Of a stretch of DNA of 64,000 nucleotides, positions 7,040 through 17,469 are shown piece after piece. The notes under the pieces were generated by a model. That model was not told the DNA's origin, ran no database searches, and saw nothing but the letters and a program-made list of their open reading frames with translations. How positions within the stretch are numbered: the stretch's first letter is position 1; every line of letters starts with the position of its first letter. The translations under genes and the position numbers were made by a program. This stretch comes from Natrinema salifodinae (GTDB lineage Archaea; Halobacteriota; Halobacteria; Halobacteriales; Natrialbaceae), in assembly GCF_900110455.1 (NCBI RefSeq), contig NZ_FOIS01000001.1, positions 744,001 to 808,000 of the forward strand. Direction: 5' to 3'.

Positions 7040-8824
7040 ATGAACGAACTGCAGCCGGTCGCGCTCGAGCGCGAGGGAGCGACCGCCGACCTGGTCGTCG
7101 AGGGCGGGCGCGTCTACTGTTCGCACCGCCAGGCGTTCCTCGAGCGCGACATCGCGGTCGTCGGCGACAGGATCGCCGCGTTGCTCGAGGACGCCGCGTC
7201 CGTCACGGGCCCCGAGACGACGGTCGTCTCGGCGGCCGATCGCGTCGTCCTGCCGGGACTGATCGACGCGCACACGCACGCTGATCTCCAGCTGATCCTC
7301 GATCGATCGGTCCCGGACGTGCTCGCGACCGGGACGACCGCGATCGTCACCGAGAGCTCCGGCCTGGGCGTGCTGTTCGGCAGCCGCGGCGTCGAGACCG
7401 TCCTCGAGCGGACCGCCGACTGCCCGCTCACGACGTATCTCACCCTGCCGCCCCAGGGCTTCGTCGACACGTTCGAGCCGGCGACCGGCACCGCTGCGGA
7501 ACTCGAATCGCTCGCCGACCTGCTCGATCGCGAGCGAGTGGTGGGCGTCGGCGAGATCGACTGGATCCACGTCGTCGGCCGCGACGCGCCGATCGAGGGG
7601 CTCTACGAGCGTGCACGCGAGGCGGACGCGACGATCGTCGGACACGGCGCGGGCTGTCGCGGCGCGTCGCTGCGCGCGTTCGCGACCGTCGCGGACAACG
7701 ACCACGAGGCGATCTCGGCCGACGGCATCCGCGAGCGCGCCGACAACGGGATCCACGTCGTCGGCCGCTGTGGCTCCATTCGAGACGACCTCGACGCGCT
7801 CATCGAGGCATTCCCCGATCTCGACCGCCGCAGCGTCTCGCTGTCGACCGACGGCGTCTGGCCAGGCGACCTGCTCGAGGGATTCGGGATGGCCGAACTC
7901 GTTTGCCGGTTGATCGACGCCGGCATCGCCCCGGCGGACGCGATCGACGCCGCGAGCCGCAACACCGCGGAACATTTCGGACTCGCCGATCGCGGCGTCG
8001 TCGCGCCAGGCGCGGTCGCCGACCTCCTCGTCGTGGACGACCTCGAGACGATGGCAGTCGAGACGGTTCTCGCCGAAGGAGAGATCGCGGTCGCTGACGG
8101 CGAGCCGGTCGTCGAGCCGAGGACGGACCCGTACCCCGACTACGTCTACGACACCGTTTCAGTCGACCTCGACCGCGACCGGTTCACCGCGTCGCGCGCG
8201 GCCGCGCCCGACGGCACCGTCCGCGCGATGGCGGTCGATCGCGGGCTCGTGACGACCGAGACGACCGTCGATCTCGGTGTCGGTGACGCCGATCCCGATC
8301 CCGACGAGGAGACCCCTCAGCGACTCGGACCCGCTCCTGAGCGCGACGCGCTCACCGCCACCCTGTTCGACCGCGATCCGGCGACCGAAGACCGACGTTT
8401 CACCGGCTTCCTCACCGGCTACGGCCTCGAATCGGGCGCCGTCGCCACGACCGCCACCTGGGAGACGGCCGGCCTGGTGACCGTCGCCGCGGACGCCGAC
8501 GACGCCGTCGTCGCCGCCGAGCGGGTCGCGTCGACGGGTGGGGGCACCGCGGTCGCTCGCGACGGCGAGGTGGTGGCCGATCTCCCGATGCCGATCGCCG
8601 GAACCGCGGCCGAGCTCCCGCCCGAACGATTCGCAGCCCGAGCCGCGGCCGTCGCGGACGCGCTCCGCGACGGGGGTGTCGACGTCGAGCGGCCGCTGTT
8701 GACGGTCCAGACGCTCACGTTCCCCGGCGTCCCCGCGCTGAAGCTCACGCCGTCGGGCTACGCGGACGTCCTCGGTCGGTCGCTCGTCGGCCTCGATCCC
8801 GAATCGGACGCCGGCGCGGACTGA
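7040..8824 (+). CDS. ade: Adenine deaminase
   Basis: 594 residues. It should hydrolyse adenine to hypoxanthine and ammonia in purine salvage, in the cytosol with a bound metal. The amidohydrolase barrel shows the HxH metal pair in GLIDAHTHAD (His78, His80), a later GHGAGC histidine, and the Asp in LSTDGVWPGDLLEGFG. NTAEHFGLADRG and VAPGAVADLLVVDDL are the usual closing segment of the barrel. A separate C-terminal domain (to KLTPSGYADV) is characteristic of adenine deaminases. The start at 7040 has a TATAC box at 7011-7015, 25 nt upstream. The family's usual double Asp after Thr reads Asp-Gly here, so substrate range could differ. Confidence 0.78.
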   Translation: MNELQPVALEREGATADLVVEGGRVYCSHRQAFLERDIAVVGDRIAALLEDAASVTGPETTVVSAADRVVLPGLIDAHTHADLQLILDRSVPDVLATGTTAIVTESSGLGVLFGSRGVETVLERTADCPLTTYLTLPPQGFVDTFEPATGTAAELESLADLLDRERVVGVGEIDWIHVVGRDAPIEGLYERAREADATIVGHGAGCRGASLRAFATVADNDHEAISADGIRERADNGIHVVGRCGSIRDDLDALIEAFPDLDRRSVSLSTDGVWPGDLLEGFGMAELVCRLIDAGIAPADAIDAASRNTAEHFGLADRGVVAPGAVADLLVVDDLETMAVETVLAEGEIAVADGEPVVEPRTDPYPDYVYDTVSVDLDRDRFTASRAAAPDGTVRAMAVDRGLVTTETTVDLGVGDADPDPDEETPQRLGPAPERDALTATLFDRDPATEDRRFTGFLTGYGLESGAVATTATWETAGLVTVAADADDAVVAAERVASTGGGTAVARDGEVVADLPMPIAGTAAELPPERFAARAAAVADALRDGGVDVERPLLTVQTLTFPGVPALKLTPSGYADVLGRSLVGLDPESDAGAD

Positions 8825-8856
8825 CGGGACTGCTCGGAGCCGCGCCCGCCCCGTGC

Positions 8857-9390
8857 TTAGTACTCGGGTGCGTCCTCGCGTTCGCCGTCGCGAGCGTTGA
8901 CGACGCGGGCGAACGTGAACAGCCCGTCCGAGAGCCGGTTGAGGTACTGGACCGCGTCCTCGTTGATCGCTTCCGACTCGGCGAGCGCGACCGCCCGCCG
9001 CTCCGCGCGGCGGCAAACGGTCCGGGCGTGGTGCAGCGCCGCCCCATCGTCGCCGCCGGTCGGCAGGATAAAGGAGGTCAGGGGCTCGAGTTCCTCGTCG
9101 TACTCGTCGATCCAGTCCTCGACGGTCTCGACGTGATCCGCCCGGATCGCCGGATCGTCCTCGTCAGGGTCCGGGTTCGCGAAGTCCGCCTGAACGACGT
9201 GGAGGTGGTTCTGGATCGCCGCTAGGCGCTCGTTGATATCGTCGTGGTCGGTCGGCCGGATCGTGCCGATGAGGGCGTTGAGTTCGTCGACGGTTCCGTA
9301 GGCCTCGATGCGGGCGCTGGCCTTCGAGACGCGGGTCATGTCCCGGAGGTCGGTCTGACCCTCGTCGCCGCGACCGGTGTAGATCGACAT
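8857..9390 (-). CDS. Cob(I)yrinic acid a,c-diamide/cobalamin adenosyltransferase (PduO type)
   Basis: 177 residues. It transfers the adenosyl group of ATP to cob(I)alamin to make coenzyme B12. The N-terminal ATP loop TGRGDEGQT (residues 5-13) is followed by the AYGTVDELNA motif typical of PduO-type enzymes. A C-terminal helix carries the Arg-rich CRRAERRAV nucleotide-binding signature and YLNRLSDGLFTFAR. The length fits the stand-alone family. It converges with the adenine deaminase gene. Users of adenosylcobalamin are not in this window. Confidence 0.92.
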   Translation of the reverse strand: MSIYTGRGDEGQTDLRDMTRVSKASARIEAYGTVDELNALIGTIRPTDHDDINERLAAIQNHLHVVQADFANPDPDEDDPAIRADHVETVEDWIDEYDEELEPLTSFILPTGGDDGAALHHARTVCRRAERRAVALAESEAINEDAVQYLNRLSDGLFTFARVVNARDGEREDAPEY

Positions 9391-9524
9391 GGCTGGACCG
9401 ACGGACGGATTGCACTTAATTTCCGGTCTTCACCGGTCCTTCGGGGTCGATCGCCGGCGAGGGCGTCGAACCGACCGTCGCCGAAATCAGTACGTTAAAC
9501 TCGCTTCGTTCGTTACCGTCGGGT

Positions 9525-9701
9525 ATGGCTCTGGAACTCGACCACGAGTGTCCCAACTGCGGCGGCGAGAAGACGTTCTACCGCGCCGCGAGCACGTCGC
9601 TGCACCTCGGCGAGAAGATCAAGTGGCACTGTCCGGACTGCGACTACGGCTTCGTCCAGATCCGCGAGAACGGCACCGTCGTCGACTCGAGCGCCGCGTA
9701 A
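9525..9701 (+). CDS. Small zinc-ribbon protein (58 aa)
   Basis: Reads MALELDHECPNCGGEKTFYR and ends near VDSSAA. There are two CxxC knuckles, CPNCG and CPDCDYG, 30 residues apart, as in a four-cysteine beta-ribbon. The form (HECPxCG, TFYRAAST, KWHCPxCDYGFV) is a conserved haloarchaeal microprotein. Function is unknown; nucleic-acid or protein binding is likely. A separate promoter is plausible because the upstream gene diverges. Confidence 0.8.
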   Translation: MALELDHECPNCGGEKTFYRAASTSLHLGEKIKWHCPDCDYGFVQIRENGTVVDSSAA

Positions 9702-9884
9702 TCGCGAGGACGACCGCTCGATCCGGTTTCGCGTCTCGCCCTCGATCACCGATTTCGAGGCACACCGCTTCTCACGTCTCACACGTTTCGACCGCGTCCG
9801 CGGTACGTCGACCCCGTCACGAGAGCGATCGACGGGTGAAAACCGACCGCGAGCGCGGTTTCGCCGCGCTCGGCGTCCGCCGAC

Positions 9885-11426
9885 TTATGACTCGTCGTCG
9901 AGCGCCTGCCAGGAGAGTCGCGGGGTCCGCGCGGCGCTCGTCTGATCGATCCGGCGCGCGGCGGTTCGTTCCGGCGCGTCGGCGAGGGTCTCGCCGTCCT
10001 CGTCGACGACGGCGTTGAACGCCGCGGCGAGCCGATCCAAGGTGTCCTTGCTCTCGACCTCGGTCGGCTCGGTCATCAGCGCCTCCGGCACGATCTCGGG
10101 CCACTTGGTCGTCGGCGGGTGGACGCCGTAGTCGAGCATCCGCTTTGCCACGTCCGCGGCGTCCTGCTCGCCCGCGCTGGCAACGAACTCGTGGTGGAAC
10201 GGCCCGTAGGGGACGTCGTACTCGATCCGCTCGGCGAGGTAGTTCGCGTTGAGCACCGCCGAGGCGCTGGCGTCCGCCAGGCCCTCGTCGCCGAGCCTGG
10301 CGATGTAGGCGAAGGCCTTGATCAGCACCAGCCAGTTCCCGTGGAAGCCGTGGACCTTGCCGATGGTGTGGTCGGGCTCGAACAGTTCGTAGACCGGTTC
10401 GTTGGCTTTCGAGCCGTCGGCGCGCTCACGGACCCGCGGCGCGGGCAGGAACGGCGCCAAGTCGTCGACGACGCCGACCGGACCGGCCCCCGGCCCGCCG
10501 CCGCCGTGGGGCGTCGCGAACGTCTTGTGGACGTTGTAGTGCATCACGTCGAAGCCCATGTCGCCTGGCCGCGCGCGGCCGAGCAGGGCGTTCAGGTTTG
10601 CCCCGTCGTAGTAGAGTAAGCCGCCGACGTCGTGGACCATCTCGGCGATTTCGGCGATGTCGCGCTCGAACAGTCCGAGGGTGTTCGGGTTGGTCAGCAT
10701 GAGCGCGGCCGTGTCCTCCGAGAGGGCGGCCTCGAGCGCGTCGAGGTCGACCCGCCCGTCCTCGTCGCTTGGCAGCGAGACGACGTCGTAGCCGCCCAGC
10801 GCGGCGCTGGCGAAGTTGGTGCCGTGGGCGCTCTCGGGGACGATAACCTCGTCGCGGCCCCCCTCGCCGTTGTGCTCGTGGTAGGCCGCGGCGACGCGGA
10901 TGCCGACGAACTCACCGGCTGCGCCCGCGGGCGGCTGGAGCGTCACCGCGTCCATCCCGCCGATCCGGCCGAGGTAGTCCTGGAGCCGGTACATGAGTTC
11001 GAGGGTGCCCTGAACGGACGCCTCGGACCGGTCGGGGTGGACGGCCGCCGAGGGCAGCGCCGCCACGTCCTCGGTGAACTTGGGGTTGTACTTCATCGTA
11101 CACGAGCCCAGCGGGTAGGGGCCGCTGTCGATCCCGTAGATCATCTGCGAGAGCCGCGTGTAGTGGCGCGCCAGTTCAGGTTCCGACAACTCGGGCAGTT
11201 CGAGCGAGTCCCGAGTGAGGTCGTCGGGCAGCGGCGAGTCGGTCTCGATCGTCCCGTCGGCGTCGCTCCCGTCGCCGCCGTCGCCGTCACCGTTGCCAAT
11301 TTCGACCCGCGTCAGGTCCTTCTCCGAGAGCAGCGGCTCGTACTCGCCGTCGTCGACGTAGCGGGCCTGGTCGTAGCGCGACTGCGAGTCGGTCCGGTCG
11401 TCCGAGCCGGCGTTTCCGTCCGTCAT
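9885..11426 (-). CDS. gcvPB: Glycine dehydrogenase (decarboxylating) subunit 2, P-protein
   Basis: 513 residues. With subunit 1 it forms the PLP-dependent P-protein of the glycine cleavage system, decarboxylating glycine and passing aminomethyl to the lipoyl arm of GcvH. The PLP lysine lies in [18 protein letters not shown]. Other P-protein landmarks are GSCTMKYNP near residue 110 and [10 protein letters not shown]. The ATG at 11426 overlaps the gcvPA stop (ATGA), so the subunits are coupled. The N-terminal ~60 residues include an acidic Gly/Asp-rich insert. The C-terminal ~40 residues extend past the usual end and vary between haloarchaea. Confidence 0.93.
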   Translation of the reverse strand: MTDGNAGSDDRTDSQSRYDQARYVDDGEYEPLLSEKDLTRVEIGNGDGDGGDGSDADGTIETDSPLPDDLTRDSLELPELSEPELARHYTRLSQMIYGIDSGPYPLGSCTMKYNPKFTEDVAALPSAAVHPDRSEASVQGTLELMYRLQDYLGRIGGMDAVTLQPPAGAAGEFVGIRVAAAYHEHNGEGGRDEVIVPESAHGTNFASAALGGYDVVSLPSDEDGRVDLDALEAALSEDTAALMLTNPNTLGLFERDIAEIAEMVHDVGGLLYYDGANLNALLGRARPGDMGFDVMHYNVHKTFATPHGGGGPGAGPVGVVDDLAPFLPAPRVRERADGSKANEPVYELFEPDHTIGKVHGFHGNWLVLIKAFAYIARLGDEGLADASASAVLNANYLAERIEYDVPYGPFHHEFVASAGEQDAADVAKRMLDYGVHPPTTKWPEIVPEALMTEPTEVESKDTLDRLAAAFNAVVDEDGETLADAPERTAARRIDQTSAARTPRLSWQALDDES

Positions 11427-12766
11427 CGGACCACCTCCTCGACGGCCTCGACGAAGCGATCGAGCCGCTCGTCGGGGACGCCGGCGACGCAGATCTGGAT
11501 CTCGTGTTCGCCGACGACGTGGACCGCAAAGCCCAGCCGTTCGAGATCCGCCGCGATGGCCGCGGCGGGTTGATCGACACGCGCGACGAACTCCCGGAAG
11601 TGGTGACGGTCGTGGACCGGCGCTTGCACGCCGACGATCTCGTCGACTCGGTCGGCGAGGGTCGCCGCGCGCGTGACGCCGCGGTTCGCCAGGTCGACCA
11701 TTCCGCTCGGGCCGAGAGCCGCGGCGTGGATCGCGGTCCGGAGCGCGACCCACGCCTGGTTCGTGCAGATGTTGCTCGTCGCGCGCTCCCGGCGGATGTG
11801 CTGTTCGCGGGTCTGGAGCGTGAGCGTGAACGCGCGGCGGTCGGTCGCGTCCTCGCCGACGCCGACCAGGCGACCGGGGACCTGGCGGAGGTAGTCCTCG
11901 CGGGTGGCGAACAGGCCCAGGCCCATCCCGTAGCTGGTCGGGAGGCCGAGCACGCTCGCGTCGCCGATGACGACGTCAGCGCCGACGTCGGCGGGCCGCT
12001 GGAGCAGAGAGAGGGCGATCGGGTCCGAGCCGAGCGTAAACAGGGCGTCGTGCTCCTCGGCCAGCGAGCCGATCTCCGCGAGGTGCTCCTCGACGGCCCC
12101 GCGGACGGTCGGGTTCTCGGCGTAGACCATGACGACGTCCTCGTCGATCGTTTCCTCGAGTCCCGCGAGGTCGACGGTGCCGTCCGCGACCGGGAATGTC
12201 TCGACGGCGAGATCGGTGCCGGCGACGTAGTTCTCGAGCGTGCTCCGGCGTTCCTCGCGCAGGAGCGTCGGTTCGGGCACGAGCACGCGGTGGCCCGTGG
12301 TGGCGCGGACGCGGTCGGCCAGCGTGGCCGCCTCGCCCAGCGCCGTCGCGGCGTCGTAGATCGAGCAGTTCGCGACCTCGAGGCCGGTCAGTTCGACCAG
12401 CAGCGACTGGTACTCGAACAGGGCCTGCAGGAACCCCTGGGAGATCTCGGGTTGGTACTGCGTGTACGAGGTGAGAAACTCCGAGCGGTCCGCGAGGTGA
12501 TCGACCAGCGACGGGACGTAGTAGCCGTAGTGGCCCCGACCCAGCAGTTCGGTCACCTCGTCGTTGCGGCCCAGGATCGAGCGCACCAGGCGTCGGGTTT
12601 CCCGTTCGGTTCGCGGGTCGATGTCGAACTCTCCGTCGAAGCGCACCGCGTCAGGAATATCGAAGAGGTCCTCGACGGTGTCCGCATCGACCGCTTCGAG
12701 CATCGTCGAGCGGTCCTCCTCCGTGTGGGGAGCGTACGGACTCCCCGTGGCGTGTGATCCGTGCAT
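11423..12766 (-). CDS. gcvPA: Glycine dehydrogenase (decarboxylating) subunit 1, P-protein
   Basis: 447 residues from the ATG at 12766 ([19 protein letters not shown]). It is the first of a two-subunit P-protein; archaea and many bacteria split the single-chain enzyme this way. Recognisable segments are [23 protein letters not shown], written here in part as YTPYQPE-type, plus [33 protein letters not shown] and [19 protein letters not shown]. The partner gcvPB starts 4 bp inside its 3' end. The T and H proteins are encoded about 10 kb away on the other strand; the L-protein is not in the window. Confidence 0.92.
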   Translation of the reverse strand: MHGSHATGSPYAPHTEEDRSTMLEAVDADTVEDLFDIPDAVRFDGEFDIDPRTERETRRLVRSILGRNDEVTELLGRGHYGYYVPSLVDHLADRSEFLTSYTQYQPEISQGFLQALFEYQSLLVELTGLEVANCSIYDAATALGEAATLADRVRATTGHRVLVPEPTLLREERRSTLENYVAGTDLAVETFPVADGTVDLAGLEETIDEDVVMVYAENPTVRGAVEEHLAEIGSLAEEHDALFTLGSDPIALSLLQRPADVGADVVIGDASVLGLPTSYGMGLGLFATREDYLRQVPGRLVGVGEDATDRRAFTLTLQTREQHIRRERATSNICTNQAWVALRTAIHAAALGPSGMVDLANRGVTRAATLADRVDEIVGVQAPVHDRHHFREFVARVDQPAAAIAADLERLGFAVHVVGEHEIQICVAGVPDERLDRFVEAVEEVVR

Positions 12767-13027
12767 AGTCAGCGGTAGCCGTGGTCTCGGTCGGTCGAGT
12801 CGCATCCCCTCCCGCGTCGACGGCGGCGTTCGATCCGAGACACGATACCTGCTTCTAACGGACAGGGGGTAATGAACGCACCCGTTTCGAGTGTGCGAGT
12901 GTCACGCGAGCGACGTAGCTAGCCCCGATCGGCGGGCGACTGCGAGCCGACGAGTCATGAGCGCCCCTCGTCGGCCCTGCAATCGCCGTGCGGACCACTA
13001 TGCGCGCTGGCGGTGTCGGGGGGTGCC

Positions 13028-13738
13028 ATGGTCGACGACCGCGACGACCGAGACGGCCCTCTCGATCGCGACGACCAGGAGATCGGCGCGACGGTCGCCG
13101 AGGACACCGACGCCCTGCTCGGCGTGCTTCCGCACTTCTACCGCGGCGAGGTCAGCCAGGCAAACAGCGCGCAGGACCGCATCGATCGCACGACCGACTG
13201 GGCGATCGCCCTGCTCGCGGCCCTCCTGTCGCTCGTGTTCTCGAGTCCGACCATGCCGGCGTTCCTGTTGCTCATCGGCCTCTTCGTCCTCGCGATCTTC
13301 CTCGTCTACGAGGTCCGGCGCTACCGGTTCTACGACCACTGGCGCGCTCGCGTCCGCTTCGTCCAGGAGAACGTGTTCGCGAACGCCTTGGAACCCGTCG
13401 GCGTCGAGCACCCGGCCTGGCGCGAGGAGTTGAGCGACGACCTCCGGAACCCGACGTTCAAGGTCTCGACGCTGGAGGCGCTCTCCCGGCGAATCCGTCG
13501 CGTCTACGGGCTGTTGTTCGCGGTGATCGGCGTCGCCTGGGCGTTCAAGGTCACGCTGTTCACGCCGGAACGGCAGTGGACCGAGGCCGCCGAACTCCCG
13601 GGCGTCCCCGGCGCGCTCGTGGCGGCGGGCCTCGGCGTCTTCTTCGTCGTCGTCCTCGCGCTCGGTCTCTGGCCGACCAGGCGCCGGGCGAAGGGCGAGA
13701 TTCACGGCGCGGAACCGGGCGACTGGAAGAACGACTGA
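13028..13738 (+). CDS. DUF2270 membrane protein
   Basis: 236 residues from the ATG at 13028; a GTG five codons earlier is less likely. An acidic N-terminus is followed by LPHFYRGEVSQANSAQDRID, the typical opening of DUF2270 proteins. Two hydrophobic hairpins follow, at residues ~60-100 and ~165-220. The intervening loop RVRFVQENVFANALEPVGVEH matches the family. It is located in the cytoplasmic membrane; the role is not established. Confidence 0.8.
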   Translation: MVDDRDDRDGPLDRDDQEIGATVAEDTDALLGVLPHFYRGEVSQANSAQDRIDRTTDWAIALLAALLSLVFSSPTMPAFLLLIGLFVLAIFLVYEVRRYRFYDHWRARVRFVQENVFANALEPVGVEHPAWREELSDDLRNPTFKVSTLEALSRRIRRVYGLLFAVIGVAWAFKVTLFTPERQWTEAAELPGVPGALVAAGLGVFFVVVLALGLWPTRRRAKGEIHGAEPGDWKND

Positions 13739-13758
13739 GCGACCGGCGAACGGCTCGG

Positions 13759-14967
13759 TTACGAGTCGGCGTCGCGTTCCGACTCCGACTCGGAGGCAGG
13801 GTCGGGATCGGGGTCAGCGTCGGGATCGGCCACCGACTCGGCGCGCCGCTCGGATTCCGAATCGGCCGCCTCGGGTTCGGTGGTCGTCGATTCCGCGGCG
13901 ACGGCCTCGGTTTCGTCGTCAGCGTCGGCGTCCGTTCCCGTCCCATCGATACGCTCCCGAGCGAAGATGTCGAGCGTGAGCTTCGCGCCGCCGAGGACGA
14001 CGGGGCCGACGAACAGCCCCACCGCGCCGAAGGCGATGAGCCCGCCGAAGATCCCGACCACGATGATCGCCGAGTTGAACGCGCTCGTCCGCCCGATGAG
14101 CGCGGGCCGGAGGTAGGTGTCCGAGAGCGTGACGAGCAGACCGTAGACCGCGAGCCCGGCGGCGGCGACCGGCCGACCGATCGCGACCAAATACAGTGAG
14201 ACGGGCAGCCACACGCCGAAGGCCCCGACCAGCGGGAGGAGGGTGAGCAGGAAGGTAAGGACGGTGAGCAACACGACGGCGGGGATGCCGAGCACCGCGA
14301 GGCCGACACCGAGTAGCACCGCCTGGATGACCGCGACGAGGACGTTGCTGATGACCGACGCCTGCATGAGCTCGTCCAGTTCCGCGAACAGCTCCCGCTG
14401 GATCTCGTCGTCGAGCGGGAGCACGTGGTACGACCAGGCCAGCAGTCGGTCGCCGTCGCGCAACAGCGCGAAGCAGACGAACAGCGTGATCGTCAGCCCG
14501 ATCGCGATGCCCGGCAGGCCGCCGACGATGTCGAGCGCGCCGGTCGCGAACCCCTGTAGCCCGCCCGTTATCGCGTCCTGATACGATTCGTACAGCCCGG
14601 CCAGATCGACCGCGTACCCCCTGTCGGCGAGCGCCCGCTCGATCGTCTCTATGTCCACGTCTCCGTTCCGAACGGCGGTGACGAGCTGGCCGGTCTGTCG
14701 GAGCGCGACGCTGAGGATATACGCCAGCGGCAGGACGATGACGAGTATCGCGACGACGACGGAGACGAACGCGGCGATCATCGGTCGCACGTACTCCTCG
14801 AGGCGTCGCTGAAGGGGCACGAGGATGTACGCGAGGACGACGCCGAAGAGGACATACTGCAGGTACGGCAGGATGATAAACAGCGCGAGGACGGTACTAC
14901 CCAGCGCGAGTGCGGTCAGGACGGGCTGTTCGACGACCCACGCCGGCGGCTCGTGACGATCTGCCAT
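13759..14967 (-). CDS. AI-2E family transporter (PerM/TqsA-like permease)
   Basis: 402 residues with about eight membrane helices. The family signatures are VLFGVVLAYILVPLQRRLEEYV near the N-terminus and DTYLRPALIG before the last pair of helices. A cytosolic tail of ~70 acidic, Ser/Asp/Glu-rich residues ends the protein. Members export small molecules or act in Na+/H+ exchange; AI-2 itself is unlikely in an archaeon, so the substrate is open. It converges with the DUF2270 gene, 20 bp apart. Confidence 0.85.
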   Translation of the reverse strand: MADRHEPPAWVVEQPVLTALALGSTVLALFIILPYLQYVLFGVVLAYILVPLQRRLEEYVRPMIAAFVSVVVAILVIVLPLAYILSVALRQTGQLVTAVRNGDVDIETIERALADRGYAVDLAGLYESYQDAITGGLQGFATGALDIVGGLPGIAIGLTITLFVCFALLRDGDRLLAWSYHVLPLDDEIQRELFAELDELMQASVISNVLVAVIQAVLLGVGLAVLGIPAVVLLTVLTFLLTLLPLVGAFGVWLPVSLYLVAIGRPVAAAGLAVYGLLVTLSDTYLRPALIGRTSAFNSAIIVVGIFGGLIAFGAVGLFVGPVVLGGAKLTLDIFARERIDGTGTDADADDETEAVAAESTTTEPEAADSESERRAESVADPDADPDPDPASESESERDADS

Positions 14968-15077
14968 ATGTCCGGGTGCGACGCCCCGATAGATGAGTCC
15001 GATGGAAGGAGCAGTCGAACTGCCGGCCAGGCGAGCCAGCCTGGCAGTGACCCGAACCGAGACCTACCGAATCGGTC

Positions 15078-16415
15078 CTATTCGACGTACCGGTACTTCC
15101 GCTCGCCCATGCGACCCCAGCCGTCGAAGACGAACTCCTCGCTGGGCGTCGTGAACTCCTCGACGTCGACGTCCATGTCGTGGTTGTGGGCGTCGTGGAT
15201 CTCCTCGTAGTCCTCCCAGCTGAGTTCGTACCGTTCGGCGAGCTGCTCGTCGACGTTCAGCGCCTCGATTTCTTCCTTCCAGCCGTCGCGGACCGTCTCG
15301 GCGTGGATCTCCGCCTGGGCGCCGCTGCCGTAGGAGCCGACCAGCAGCCGTTCGCCGGTCAGTTCGCGGTCGTTCTCGAGGGCGTGTTTGAGCGTGCTCG
15401 CGCGAGCGACGTGGACGGAGCCGGTGTACCAGTTGCCGACCTCGCGGGAGATCGTCAGCGACGGATCGATGGCCGCGTCGTACCACTCGGCGTATTGGTC
15501 GGTGTCTTTGAGCGCGTCCATGTATTCCCGGAGCGCGTCGCGGAACTCCTCGTCGGAGTCGAACGCTTCGGGCCGGGGCTGGCGCCCGATCTCCTCGGCG
15601 AGTTCGTCCTCGATGCCCGTGTCGCGGATGATGTGGCGGTAGGCCAGCAGGGCGGCCTTCCGGACCATGCCCGGGAAGGGAGTGTGGAAGGGGGCGTAGA
15701 CGAAGTCGTCCTCGTGGACCTCGCCGGCGACGCTCTCGAAGTCCTCTAGGGCTTCGCGCATCCGCGCGAGGTAAACCTGGACGGAGCGCTTGCCGTCGAC
15801 GGAGGGGAACTGCTGGTTGGGCTTGAGGAAGTCGGTCTCGTCGGCCGAGCCGTAACCCTGCTCGGTCGAGAGTTCGACCAGATCCGGGTCCTCGCTGATG
15901 AGCATCGCGACGGCGCCGGCGCCCTGGGTCGCTTCGCCGTCGTCGCCGCGGGCGTACAGCGCCGTGTCGGTCGCGATGACCAGCGCCGATCGGCCGCGGT
16001 TGCGGCCCGCGCGGATCCAGTTACAGGCGTCGTCTAAGCTCTGGGTACCCGCGATACAGGCGAACTTCCGTTCGCCCTTGTTGGCGTGGTGGAAGTTGCC
16101 GTCGTAGACCTGTTCGAGACAGCCAGCGACGTACGTCGAAACCGGCTTCGAATTATCGAACGCGCTCTCGGTCGCGACGTCGATCCGGCCGATATCGTCG
16201 GGTTCGAGCCCTTTGCGCTCCATCAGCCGGTGGGCAGCGTTGGCGCCCATCGTGACGATGTCTTCGTAACTGTCCGGGAAGGAGCTGACGTTGAGGCCGA
16301 GCCCTTTCGTGTACTTCTCGGGGTCTTCGCCCTTCTGCGGGGCGAACGTCCCGGGAAGGTCGAGCTTGAGGTTCCCGGTCCAGATCTCGACGGCGTCGAT
16401 ACCGACTGCAGTCAT
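15078..16415 (-). CDS. hmgB: Hydroxymethylglutaryl-CoA synthase
   Basis: 445 residues. It condenses acetyl-CoA with acetoacetyl-CoA to HMG-CoA, the entry to the mevalonate pathway that supplies isoprenoid lipids. The catalytic triad is visible: Glu83 (ATESAFD), Cys120 (KFACIAGTQ) and His244 (APFHTPFPGM). The length and the C-terminal WGRMGERKYRYVE fit haloarchaeal enzymes. The start at 16415 has an A/T-rich box about 25 nt upstream, pointing to its own promoter. There is no 3-hydroxy-3-methylglutaryl-CoA reductase in the window. Confidence 0.95.
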   Translation of the reverse strand: MTAVGIDAVEIWTGNLKLDLPGTFAPQKGEDPEKYTKGLGLNVSSFPDSYEDIVTMGANAAHRLMERKGLEPDDIGRIDVATESAFDNSKPVSTYVAGCLEQVYDGNFHHANKGERKFACIAGTQSLDDACNWIRAGRNRGRSALVIATDTALYARGDDGEATQGAGAVAMLISEDPDLVELSTEQGYGSADETDFLKPNQQFPSVDGKRSVQVYLARMREALEDFESVAGEVHEDDFVYAPFHTPFPGMVRKAALLAYRHIIRDTGIEDELAEEIGRQPRPEAFDSDEEFRDALREYMDALKDTDQYAEWYDAAIDPSLTISREVGNWYTGSVHVARASTLKHALENDRELTGERLLVGSYGSGAQAEIHAETVRDGWKEEIEALNVDEQLAERYELSWEDYEEIHDAHNHDMDVDVEEFTTPSEEFVFDGWGRMGERKYRYVE

Positions 16416-16708
16416 ACGTCGTCAATACAGGTGATAGTACAAGGTATTGTCGTTCGTTGTATCGACGATCGTCGAATAAGTCGCCGATTTATCGTTCTCG
16501 TCGTCCGATTGCCCGTGACCGATGCGAAGCGCCGATTAACGGTCGATTCGAGGCGGAAAATAACGTACGATCCGGGTACAGGTCAGTTCGAAATCGCGAG
16601 CGATCGACGACTCGCGTCCCCGAACACACGCGGCGTACGGGTCGGGCGCGATCTCACACTCACTAGATCGAGTGCCGAAAAGACGGCCGTCCGCGACGAA
16701 CGTCTCTA

Positions 16709-17287
16709 TTACTCGTCCTCCTCGACGACCTCCGGGTCGCTCATCGCGCTCTGGAGGCTGTCGAGGCCGTTAATCCACTCGGTGACCAGGCCGTACTCGA
16801 GGTCCTCGGCGACGGTCATGTCGAGGTCCTCGTCGTCGATGACGAGCGTCCCCGCCTGAGCGGCGTAGCCGAGCGCGGCGTCTAAGTCCTCCTCGGCCTC
16901 GGCGTCAGCCGCGGCGCCGAGATAGTCGCCGACGCTTCCGTCCTCGGCCGGGCCGTTGGCGATGTACTCCTCGGCGGCGAAGAAGACGCAGACGAGACTC
17001 GTCTGAACGCCGTCGACGAGGATCAGCTTCTCCTCGTCCTCGATGTCGACCTCGCCGAGGACGATCTCGCGAACGTCTTCGATCTCGGCGAGCGCGTCCT
17101 CCTGATCGAGTTCCCCGTCGTCGTAGGCCGAGACGATCTTGGCGACCGCGATGGCCGTGTCGTCCTGCAGGTTGAGCAGCAGCCGCGCCGATGACTCGTC
17201 CTCCGGATCGATGTCTTCGTCCTTGATTCGACCGATCCAGTTCTGCCAGCGTTCCTCCGAGTAGAACTCGGTCGGGGGATTGCTCAT
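16709..17287 (-). CDS. DUF2150 family protein
   Basis: 192 residues, strongly acidic. The N-terminus EFYSEERWQNWIGRIKDEDIDPEDE and the middle LLLNLQDDTAIAVAKIVSAYDDGELDQEDAL match the archaeal DUF2150 family from memory. It is all-helical and apparently soluble. Function is unknown. It stands alone between hmgB and the TatD-like gene. Confidence 0.85.
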   Translation of the reverse strand: MSNPPTEFYSEERWQNWIGRIKDEDIDPEDESSARLLLNLQDDTAIAVAKIVSAYDDGELDQEDALAEIEDVREIVLGEVDIEDEEKLILVDGVQTSLVCVFFAAEEYIANGPAEDGSVGDYLGAAADAEAEEDLDAALGYAAQAGTLVIDDEDLDMTVAEDLEYGLVTEWINGLDSLQSAMSDPEVVEEDE

Positions 17288-17469
17288 ACAGACACCTACA
17301 CCGGCCGCTTGAAATGCCTTTCTCTACACTAGCCGAATCTAGTGACTGTCTAGTTCGACTGAAAGAGCCGTAACAGCCTCTCAAGCGCCCGTCTTCGCTC
17401 TCGTCCGCGCTCGTCGGTCGTCGTGGATCGGGCGGGGGCGACGGGCACCGAGCGAGGCGACCGACCCCG

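Noticed and set aside
10119-12757. Long plus-strand frames opposite gcvPB and gcvPA
   Set aside because: The minus strand encodes clear glycine dehydrogenase subunits with catalytic motifs; the plus frames have Arg/Val-rich composition and no recognisable motif.
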